Below, piece after piece: positions 48,301-60,300 of a DNA stretch of 64,000 nucleotides. The position numbers and the translations under genes were made by a program. Position 1 is the first letter of the stretch. Each line of letters starts with the position of its first letter. Origin of the DNA: Luscinia megarhynchos (taxonomy: Eukaryota > Chordata > Aves > Passeriformes > Turdidae); assembly GCA_034336665.1 (NCBI GenBank), contig CM067569.1, forward strand, positions 5,201,820 to 5,265,819. Direction: 5' to 3'. The notes under the pieces were generated by a model. That model saw nothing but the letters and a program-made list of their open reading frames with translations. It did no database searches and had not been told where the DNA came from.

Positions 48301-51300
48301 CAAACTAATTTAAGTAACTAAATTGTAGCTACAAAAATAAAAATCACATGAGTGTTGTATTTACTTTTCTGCTGATACAGCAATTTTATACAGGGTATAT
48401 TAATTTTTAATTGATTTTATTCCCATAAATCCATCCAATCCAACGTGAAATTGTAAGTTCAATTATCTCTGCAGCCACTCTGCTAAAATGATTAATTTTT
48501 AGAGAGTTTGGCTTCCAGTCAGTTGATGGGATCTTTCTCTCAGGGATCAAGAGCCAGCAGGAATCTCCTGAAGTCCAACACTGGGAAATGCAAATTCCTG
48601 GACTGGGGGAAGAACATCCCAGCTCTGCTGGGGGGTGAAGAGACAACTGGCACCAACTGAAGCACTGAAATTGCATTTAAATATAAAACAGCATTTTCAC
48701 TGAAAGGGTTAAAGAGGCCAGGCATTGGACCAGGTTTCCCTGTGAGGTATGTCGTGGAATCTTCACATTAAATCAAAACTCAACTGGAAATTGTCCCCTG
48801 CAACCTTCTCACCCTGACCCTGCTTTCAGCTGTGGCTGGGACTGCACCACTTCCAGAGGCACCTTTATCCTCTGTGACTCCAACTATAAATTGATATAAA
48901 CCAGACTAGCAAGTGATTATTCATTTTTTTTCACAGCAGACACATCAGTTTTGAGGTTTCTGTGTGGGTATTGATGGCCAGCATGGGCTCAGTCTCCCCT
49001 GACCACCAAAACTCAGCAGCACAAGCCCCAAGCAGGTTTAATTAACCTCTCACCAAGCCACTATTTCTGCTTCAGTGAAAAGGTACCAAAACCAGTTTCA
49101 TGCAACTTCCTCTAATTTAATTCCCTAGCTGAAAAACACAGCTTTAGTAGTTCTGGCCAACTCAGAAAATAACACATTTAAAAATAGTCACTAAATAAAG
49201 CTGAAGCCAAAACTGGCAACTGCAATCTGCTTGCAAATGTTTTGAGCAGAATAAGAGCCTAAAGGGAGTTATATCATGAAGAATTAATCATTTCCTCTAA
49301 GAAAGCAAACAGGGTCAAGAATCTGGCATTCAATTCGCAGAGGATTTTTGGTGTTTCTAAATAAATTGTGTTGTGTTACTATTATTTACCCATATTTGCT
49401 TGTCCAAGGACTCCATTACTACAATCACAGCAGCATCTCCCTGTCTAGGTTTCATTTTTTTTTAAGCTAAAGAGATCATTTTACTGAACAGCATTTGAAG
49501 CAAGCCTGTGATGCTGATTTGCTACTTACTGTTCTGATAAGCAACTTATGAACATAAACATTTAAGATCTAACCATGAAGTTGTCCTGGTTTTGGCAATA
49601 AGTCAAGACTCATCTATTATCTATTTTAACATGAATATATACTACTTTTGCAGCACTTTTGTTTGCTGTTGGTGGCCTGTCCTCATTTATACAGGTGAAA
49701 TCTGGGTCAAAGATTCAGTTAGAATGCAATGGATCAGGTCTTTATTCCTCTGATTTAGAGCTCTGTATCCAAGCTTGGAAAGATGATCTGGATTCATATT
49801 TCAAGACAGAATTCATGTCAGACAGCAACTGGAAAAAGATTTGGATAAAACCCCACTCATAAAATTTGGTAGAACCAGTTTGTATCTGTGCCATTATCAG
49901 GACATAAAGTAAAAAGTGAATTTGCTCCTTTATTTCCCCCCTCCTTCCAGCCACCTGACTGGTGAGGTGGCAACATCACAGATAATTTACTGCTCATATT
50001 CCTCTGCTCTCCTCTGAGAACTCTTTAGAGGCCCCACAATTTTAATCTGCAACTCATAAACCCTACATGCTTTCAGAAATGTGAGCTCTCATATGGAAAA
50101 CATGCTCAGTACTCTTGTCACCTTAATTAAACATATTTTTTACATAGGATCCTCTGCTTACAAGCAGAATCAGCCTTCCCTTCCTTGTGCATAAAAAAAC
50201 CCCAGGCTGGACATGTTCCTGAAAAAGTTTAGGTATCTTCTCCTATACAAAGATATTTACCCAATTATAGCAAATTATAGCTAATTGCAATTTAAGACTA
50301 ACACAGGATCTAGAAAACTGACATTCTCCCTCATGGCTCCATGGTAATTATACAAATTCCAATTTTGTCACCAAAATAAACTCAGACCTCCCTGTCCACA
50401 CAAACACCAGACAATCTAATGCTCAACTCTTGTGGCCTGTATAAAGACTGGCACACTGTGAAACCTTCCTTGAGCTGGCAAATGCATAAAGCTACTCAAA
50501 GTAACAAAAAAAACTGTTAATTAAATGAACCTCACTGATTTCTTTTCTATTTTTAATTACTGCATATCTGGCCTACCTGGAATTGCTCCACTGGATACAA
50601 ACCTGGATTTACAAGCATTTATTTCCCCTGCACATTGATTTTTTAGAGAAATAACACTCCAGGATTCATAAGTTCCTATTTCGTTTGTGGAGAGATTTTG
50701 TCAGCCTGACACAAATGTCAAAATGACATCAGACATGAGATTAAAAGGAAGAAATCAATTATGAAAGGCTGTCTATCCATCCCATTGCATAATGTGTGCC
50801 TGCAAAGTCAGTGATCTTTCCAGGTCCCAGTTGTGCACGTGGCTTGTCCAATTAAATGTTCTGTGTTCATTCACCTTAATTCTCCTCTTGCATGTGTTGC
50901 ACTCAGTTAAATTCTCTTTATCCATACATCACATTTTTCATCAACTGCTATGCTGGGTAATCATTACCAGTAAAAGGTTTCTTCTGGTTTCTGCACAATT
51001 TGTGCTGTTTGTTCCATTGAATGCACTCAACCATTGTGCTGCATGTCCATCCATTTGGGTGCTCATTTTTTTATCTGTTTCCATCTCGTTGCAAGGAGGT
51101 AAAAATGCATCTGGAGAGGTGGGGCTCTCCAAGGCAGGCTGCCCAAAAGTTCTCTGCAAGAAAACTCTTCACAAGGCACACAGGAAGGACACAGGCAGGA
51201 AAAAATGCTGCATTTATATCTTCATAAACATAATTGTTTTGAGGAAGTATGGGAGGAGAGTGTGGTACCATCACAGGTGTTTGCCTTAAATTAGCATAAA

Positions 51301-54300
51301 ATCGCCAATGGATTTTAAAACCATGGAAATACTAAATATGGAACAAACAAATGTATATTTTGGAGTTATTCTGGCTGTCAGAACAGCATCATTTGTGCCA
51401 CTCAGGAACACCTCTGAGCTTCTGGACACAGGCAGGGGTCTGGGCTCCCTACAGCCACTCCCTCACATGAGATTGGCAGAAAAAAAGCAAAATGGGTTCC
51501 AAACAATCCAGAAGATCCAGAGATTCCTTTAATCCAGTGGAACATGCAAGTCACTCTTTATGAAACAGCCTGTGCTCCACACATTTTTCTTCTTTATATG
51601 ACATGCACTCCTTGTCCCAGGGAGGGAGAAGCCAAGAAAATCATCTGTGCTAAGGGAGAACTCTCCTTCAGGGCTCAAGTTGGCCCTGAGAGTGCAACAG
51701 ATTGTTCACAACATTTTCGTGGGGTAAGCAAGGTCAGGCCAGTGCTGTCACTCTGGATACCCATCCCTGCATTTTACACTCTCCCAGCTCCCCACTTACA
51801 GCACCACAGATTTTCTTGTTCAAGGGCTCGTCTTGCTTGGATGAGGTTTTAGATTCTGGTATAACAAAGCTTGTGACTGACAGCCTGTCCTAGAAATGCC
51901 TTAAGAAAAGCTGTTTTGAAGATGAGAATGGCTCTTGACTGAAGCTTCTAACCCCTCTTTATGACCTGCCTGGCAGCTTTTACTTGTGATTTATTTTCCT
52001 CAGGGCTCAGGTGAAGTAGGAAATACCAAACTGTAGTGGGCTACTTGTAACCATCATACCAAGAGAGGCACTACAGTTTATTTCAGCTCTCATCCTCGGC
52101 CCTTCCATTCCTGCAGTCATGAAAATAGAAAAAATAATCCCCCAAGCACTAACAGAAAAAAAAAAAAAAAAAAGAAAAAAGCTTTTTGGTGCTGTTTCAT
52201 GAATTTCACAACACACATTGAAGGGATGACAGAAATCTGAAGAGTGGAACTCCTGCACTTTACCTTATAACAATCTTGTGCTGAAGGAAGGGAGAAAGGT
52301 TCCAAGAAAAAAATTTGGACTGAGATTATGGAAGGAAAATTTTGGACTGAGATAATGGAAGGAAAGCTCACAAATACCTCCACATTAAGAAGATGGGAAG
52401 TTTTTATAACTGTGCTAAGAAAATGGAAAATGATAGCACAAATTGCAAATAATAATTACTACATCCCAAATATCCTCACTGCTTCATTGCTGTAGGAAAG
52501 CAGTATCTTGCTGTGTTTCCCATAATACTTTTTTGGTTCCTGCTCTTTATACAACTGGGAATGAAGGAATAGCAAGAAACTAAATTCCTGATTACAACTA
52601 TAAACTGTTCTTGATAAAACTGACAATTTTGGTTATCGCAATAATTTTGCTGCAGAGAAGAAGGGCTAGCATTGTATGATTGTCAAATTAAATGGTTTCC
52701 TTCTCCATTATGAGACTAAAATATGGATGGATTTTTAAGACTTAGATATTTTAACATCAGGCTTCAAACAGCTAAGTAGTTCAAGCAGCTGCAGAATTGC
52801 CTCACTCTAAAACATACTTACCAAGTGATAAAAATTACTGAATATATAATATCTTTTCATTCTTATCACATTTAAATAAAAGGCTTTGTGGTGGGAAATA
52901 CAGTCAATTCAGCCACACTCTAATCTTATGTCAGTGATGGAGAAAGCTGCTCTCATAATTTTGATCTAAATACTCTGGGACATCATTCTGCTCCAATAAA
53001 TTTGGTGTGAGCTGTAGCACCATAACTCAGTGCCAGGTGAAAGGAAAACCCCAGGACTCCTGTGGCTGCCCCACTGGCTTGGAACTAAAGCTTATAACAC
53101 ATCCACAAACATCTACTACACTTACTTATTTTTGTGACTCAAACAAGAAAGAAAGAGCAAAATCAGCTCACAATTTCATTCACCTCATCACCCAACTTGT
53201 TTGCAATATATACTTCTGCACAACCAGGCAATTTGAAGTTACCACTTTCAAAAAAATTCCATAGATGCCATTTACTGGTTCTCAATTGGCAGTTCTTAGA
53301 AACAAAACAGCTGAAAGCAGCAAACATTACTGGCCAAAAGACTCCAAAGAAGCTTACAGTAATCAAGTTATTTACAGATGAAAAGTTTTATCAGACACAA
53401 CATGAAACACGCTAGAAATCATCTTCTCAAGACAGAGAAAGGAACATTTACAAATATCTAAGTTAGTAAAATTAATTAAATCAGATAGAGGAATTCTCAA
53501 AAAGCCACCTAAACATCTGTCAGGGTACAGCACAAACTGGGGGCATCTGATCAAACCATGAGATTTAGATTGAGGACAACCTCAAAGCCAAAACAAGAGT
53601 GACTGTACTGTCCTCCTTCATACTCCAGTGGAATATAATAAAATAAATATTTACTATATAGACAAAGTAATACCTGGGGAACAGATGCCCCTCAGAATCA
53701 CAGTGCTCTGTTACCTTCAATGTGCTTCACTCTGACAGTCCTGCTATGGCTCTGAATGGTCTCAGGTGGTTCCCAAGATAAGGAAGGCTCACAGGCTCAC
53801 AATTTTATTTCCAGACAGAAACTTCTGACTTTCTGAAAGTCAGAAATTCAGACTCCTCCAGCAAAAATCAGGTTCACGGTCCAGAAGAAAAAGAGCAACC
53901 CCAAACCACAGGAAAGAGAGTTTTTAACTAGAGAGGCACAGTGAACTTACAGGAAGAGTGGATGCTTGGAAAGCTTTTCCTGCCTTCAGAGACCAGGTCT
54001 GGATCACCTGTGCAGTGCATTTCAGAGTTCATTACTCCATCTGGAAAGCAGCGGTAAAAGAAATCGGGACGCGGTCTACAAAAAACACCATGACATTAAA
54101 AATACAAAAGCTGTAGTAGCAAATAGACCTCAAGGTGATTATCACATGTACTGCTTATTACACACATGCAGGTTACTCTTGCCTAGAGGGACCAGTCTTG
54201 CACAAAGTGTAACGACTCCCAAATTTTCACAGGTCTTGCCAAAACACCCAGCTCAGAACATCCTAAAGGCAGCCACCAAAACCCAAACCAGCCTGGAGGC

Positions 54301-57300
54301 TGTCCCAGGGCATTGGGCAAACCTCTGAGCTCCTCCTGACCCTGCTGTGAGCAGGGCAGGTAGGTTTGACTGGTGTCATGCTGATCCTGAGCTAAAAAAA
54401 ACACTTGGAGAGGAAAAGTGAATGATCACATATTCAGAGACAAGCTGACAGCAAAATACTTGGCTTGGAGTGCAGGAAAAATGAGCTTATTCCTGTCTAA
54501 AGAAGAGGGTGTGTTCTTAATTATTTTAAAAGCACCTATCAAATAAAAGTGCCAAGTGCCATTACTGTCAGGGCATCAGTTCTGCAGCAGGGAGGGTTCC
54601 TCAGAAAACAAACACAAATGATGCAAAATATCTCAACAACAAAAGCAGCACTGGACTCTGTCAAATAGTATAGGAATTCAAGTCAAATGCGTGGTTTTCA
54701 GCTGAAATTATTCAAAATTTTGATAAAGAGGCAAAAAGTAACTAAAAACATATTTTCCAGGGAGTTTTGTTTGCTGGGTTTTTCTGAGCCCTTTATTCAA
54801 AATAACGATTCCCTAAATAAATGTTCTGCCTAGGAATCACTGCTTGGCTCCCAGGTTTGTTTTGCCATGGATGCCACCTGGACACAGAACATGCTTCTCA
54901 CAAGATGGGCTGCACAGAGCCTCAGCTGCCTGCTATTTGATCAGACAAGGGGCACTGGCATCTGAGCTCCCCCATGCTGTGACTGTTCCAATTTAATGAA
55001 CTGATTCCAGTCCCACCACTCCTTCCAAGCCCCCTGGTCTGGAACAAACAGCAGGACAGGGGGCTGGGGGTCCTGCACAGTCACAACATGAAGTTGTGCA
55101 ACACCTACACCAAGGATGCTCTGCAGGGACCCCCTCTGCTCTCTATTTATTGAGATTTGTTGTGGCTGCCAATCTGCCTCCACTTCTCTCAACCCATCGT
55201 TTATAACATGACAGGACTTACCTTCCCACTATTAATTTAATAGTATTTGTGCAGACACCATTCAGAGCTAGAGCCAAGGAAACAGCTACAAAAGAGAATG
55301 AACAAACAGAACAATAACAACCTAAGTACCAAGCAATAAATTGCAGCATTACAGCATTTGATTTACAGAATTAAACCTTTACTGGACTGAAAACTGGATG
55401 ATCTTTGTTTTCAGGCTACTGTTTTTCATGTTAGCCAGACTAAGGACAGACCTCAGAGCATCATAATAATCATGACTTACTGTGTTCTTATTTCCCTACC
55501 AGTTTCCCTACCATGCCATTTGCACAGGCATAAGCCAACAAATGGGAAAAAATTAGAGAATGAAGTACTGTAGGTTTGCAATGTTTGAGTTTTGTAATTT
55601 ACCAGATTAAACTCTCATGCTCATTATGTCAAACAGAATTCCTGTATAGACCAATACACAAGATAAATCTATATTTCTACACACACACATGTGTATATAT
55701 ATGTCTATGTGTGTGTGTGTGTGATGCAATTAAACACTTCACTTTCAGGCTAAAGAATTGCCTTTTGGTTAAAACTACAATTGGATGACTTTATTTCTCT
55801 TTCAAAAGGATTTGGACGTTTTGTTTAAATATTTCAGTGTTTTCCCCTTATGTTTGCTCCAGTGATTAACAACTTTTTTTAAATAAAATTGGAGAAAAAG
55901 AAGGAACTGTCATACTAGGTAAGACTCAATCATCTTTTCTATTTGTGCTGTGCCAAGTGCTTAGACTTTCCAAAGAACCTCATCTCAAGCCTGTGGAGAT
56001 CTTTCCCTTGATTTCACTGGCACTTGGATCCTGCACATACACATATTTTAGATTAAAACTGATTTAATTTTGCAGTCCACACTGTAGGTCCCTGTTGCAA
56101 ACCAGGAGCCAATGAATTTTATTTCCCATCAGAAAAAAAAAAAAATTATCAGGCAAATGTCTGATTTCCAGCAGCACATTTACAGTAATATAACTTTGAT
56201 TATGACAGCCATATGAGCTATTTTATCCTTGGGCAGATGCTCAGTCCAGCAGCACTCATCCTGTCTCCATAAAACCTTTGCCTGAGGATATTACAGATCA
56301 TAAAAATGTGTTATAGGATCTATTTTTCAAAGCTAAAAACAAAAAATGGGACCTGCATCAAAGCAAAAATAAGGGTTTTCTCAGAATACAACAATAGCTG
56401 CCAGCAAAAATGAAAGAACAAGTCAATCCTAGAGATACTGTTAAAAAACTCTTCCAACACCTGTGTCCACAGTGACCACTCAATCCTGTGCTCATTTTTT
56501 CCCCTTCATTGTTTTGTCTCAGTTTTTTATGGAAATTGCATGGGGAAATTTTCCATAAAGTCAGATGCAGATGACCAGCAATGCCATAGCACTACACTCC
56601 CCTTCTTAAAAAACACATCTGCTTTTGAAGCCAGGCATTAAAATTCAGACTTTGTGCTGAGTTTTGTCTTGATTGCTCCTTGTGCACCTGACAGAGCTGT
56701 GCCTTCAGTGCTGCACATCCCTTACAGTGGCAATCCAAGCAGCAAGTGACAGTGGGAATGTGGGTTGGTAAAAAAAATTCTATTTGCACTGCTGTTCTTT
56801 CCTTTAAGACTCATATTGCCCATCTGAAGTCATATAACCCAGTCAGTGAGAGATTTAGGCACTCCCAGGGAAGGCTTAAGGGCACCTAAATTAACTCCTC
56901 CTTACTCAGGAGCAGAATCCCTTCTTTGTATTAATGGCTATCTGAGGGGAAAAGAATTTTCATATCTTCTTAACCTGTTCTCTCTTCCATGCATCATGCT
57001 TAAAGAAATCCACCTTTTGGGGTACCCCTGATCTTTCTTTATGAACATTCTGTGCCAGATCTCAGCAAATCAGAGGCCCAGCACACCTAATGAACCTTCA
57101 CATCACCAGACACTGACTATGATTAGTACAGTGCACTTGAACAAAAATAAGCCACAAGAAGTTCCACAATTATGGCACAAACTGAACAGAACATCAAGGT
57201 TGGTGATTCCTTAGTCTGGGTAGCAAGAGGAATACTGGGGAAGCTGGAAACTTTTCTCCTAGATGTTACAGAGGAAGTAACAGAAGGCAAAATAGCAGGA

Positions 57301-60300
57301 AAAAAAATAAATTATGTCTTTTTAGAATAAAAGGGTGAAAGTAAATGATGGAGAAACTGATCCTAAGCTCCTTTTCCTTCTTATACAACAGAAAGTGAGG
57401 CTCAGAATTGGCTGTGTGTGTTTTATAAATGAGGAGTTATTTCCACTGAATGGACTTGTCAGTGAAGTATCACTCTAAGACATTTCAGAACTTACAGCAA
57501 GTGACTGGCAGCAGTCAAAACAAACCTAGGATCATTTCACACTTGTGAGAGAGCAACTAGAGAAGGAATAATCTATGGGAATAAAGCCTTGTCTAAAAAA
57601 TACTTTCCAATTACCCAGTGCCATTTACATCCTATCTAGCTAAAGCAAGGCTGAGTTTTGCTCTGATTTTACTATGTAAGGGACAATAAATTAACGTGTG
57701 AATTAGCCAGTAAAGCAGAATTTCAGAATTATGCATATTTCAAACATAAGGAAAACAAAAACATTTGCAGTTCTTAGTGCTTCATGGCATCCCTTGCCAG
57801 TGGAAGTGCTTGGATCAGTACTGGTGTCTGGCAGTATCTATGTGAAAAGGGTTTGAGCACATATCACTGTAAGATTTCAAGAGATAGGCACAGCCAGAAT
57901 TAACTGGAACAGCTTTAAGCTTCCCCTCTCCATTGTCCTGTGCTCAAATTTTCTGTCTAAACTGTAATTACACCTCACCCACAGCACAGCCACTACTGCT
58001 CACAGTCCAGGATTAAGTGCACAGCTAATTCCATTGGCAGTTTAAGATGAAGCAACAGCTTCTAATTAGACAAACTGAGCCAAGAGCAGGGGTTTTGCAA
58101 TGGGTAACAGTAAATTCCAGGGGAAGATCAGAGAAAACAATGAGAGGAGTGATTTCCTATACTAAACAGCTGAGCCACACAGGACTCCCCAGCCAAAGCC
58201 TTAATTTAGAATAGCTGCAAGTATAAATAAGAGGTAAATAATAGATTGAGTGGCTGAGCAGTGTCTCAGATGGACTTGTCTTTGCTGATCAAATCCAGTC
58301 CTTGCTGGCTAGGTTGTGGAATTAAGGCTCAGGATCTGCACATCACACACACTCACAAACCCAAGGCGTGTGTGAGACGCCTTGAAACTGCACTGAAAGC
58401 TGCTGTGATGGACTGTAATGGAGACAGGCTTTCCTCCAAGGCTTGGAATGCACTGGCAATCAATCTCTGAGAGCTACCACACATTTTTCCACCTTGAAGT
58501 GTGACACACATTACCTAGGAAAGCCTCTTTAATTTCGGTCTTGTCTGTCCGGCGGATTATTTTCACCACAAAGATGACAGCTAGTGGCGTGAGGAACGAA
58601 ATTGCCTGTGAGAGATAACAAATAGAGGGAGAGCATCAATTCCTTCTCAGCCCAGCTGATCCATAATTAGCTGCAGCCAGCTCCACTTAAACTGAAAGGC
58701 TGGATGATCTTTATCAAACTCCTGACCTTATGCAAAGTGGGATGATTTGTCTCTGCAACTCCAGGGTGACGAGCACATTAATATTCCAATATAGCCCTCT
58801 GCTATAATTGATTTGTAATTGCCCAGAGCTGCATTTAAAATGTCAGCTTCTCCAATGAAAAAGTATCATTCCATAATGTCCACAAAATTCATACACTGAT
58901 CCATACAGATTTTGGACATTTTTTTCCTCAGGGTGCATTATTGAGGGAGGCATCCCACCCACCCAGGCTCAGTAAAACCTGATCAACACAACAGACTGCA
59001 ACACCAACCTCCTGGCTATTTTTTATTTAAAAATACTCTTTATCTTACTTATTGTAAGATTTTGTATTTCTGTTTTCAACTGTCATGCTTGAATGCATTG
59101 GGAAGATTTTGTCTTTATGATTCTTTTGTTTACAAGTTTTCAGATGTGGAGCGAGCTGCTTTGTTTAGTTGAAACTCAGAAAAAAACACCTGAGCATTTA
59201 CAGGTTTAGTCACTGGTTAAACAAAACCTTATCCTGTAATTGTCAGTGCTGGAGGACAGGAATCTTCCCACAAGGAACCTGAAATGGCATCTGTGCTTCA
59301 ATGAACACACTTTATTCTCCTTTTTAAAAGTGAAAATTACTGGTTGAGGTTTGGTTTGTTTTTTCCTTTAAACCATGCCAAAAATTAAGCTGTAAATGGC
59401 ACAACAGGTGCCAGGTCTCAGGTAAGATTATGCTTTCTTTACTGAAGCTGAACTGGGCCTTGCATCTTCAATAGCCCCACTGACATAAAAAGCAGACCAG
59501 ACAAATATATTATGGCAAAAGACACGTGCCTCAATCTTCTTTTCATGCCACAAATTCATCCCAGTCCTCACTTTGTGATATTAGACAATCTGAGTGGGAA
59601 ACAACTCGAGAGTGCATTGCATTTGTAATTTTGGCTGTGCATCCTGTACCAGATTGTCCTCGCCTGCATCCTCAAAATATTATTAAAATAATATTTTAAT
59701 AATTAAATATTTTAAAATATTAAAACGTAGGCTGGAATCTGTTCCCCTTTTTCTACATTTAGGAAAAAGAGGAGTCACTTCCACTTAAAATCTCTCCCTA
59801 AGTACATGTGAGATTCAAGTTTGGATTCCAATGCCACGTTACTGCTCCAGAAATATTCACTTCTCTCTATCCTCATCAACAGTTTAATTTCTGCTTTCAG
59901 GGACAGATCGTGGAATTTTTTTAAAAAAAGTTTAAAACAAATCCTAGAATTTCTAGTTTTATTCTTAAAAATAAGGATTGCCACCAGGAAAAACAATATC
60001 TGCATTCCAGTGCTGAAGAACATGTAGAAATATAGCCAAGGCTGGCAGGCTTATAGTGGTGGTTTAATGGAGTCAGAAATCTTTGGAACAAGCAAGAGCA
60101 GCAGAAATTATCAACAAAGAATAGCATTCAGGTGGCAGCTTGTTCCAAACTACTTCCCCATCCATCTTCAGAAATCTGGTAAAACTGCAGATTTCCTCAT
60201 GTTTTACAAGCATGTGAATTTTTGAGGGAGATGAACTATTCACATTCACGGTGTATTGCTGCTCCTTCCACAAAGCATTAGCTGCAAGGTGCTTTTCACT

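Larger units (their letters stand above)
39111..53950 (-). other. PLPP4: PLPP4 intron 5 (14.8 kb)
   Basis: The largest complete intron, from GTAAGT at 53950 to TTTCTCAG at 39111. It contains two CR1 LINE fragments, a T20 run (44041-44060), an A18 run (52156-52173), a 27-bp duplication near 52314-52366 and an (AT)n patch near 39350-39362. No further exon was found. Open frames (up to 165 codons at 50792-51289) resemble nothing I know. Confidence 0.8.

Noticed and set aside
50792..51289. 165-codon plus-strand open frame in intron 5
   Set aside because: No recognisable domain, poor overall composition, antisense frames of similar size, and no splice context.
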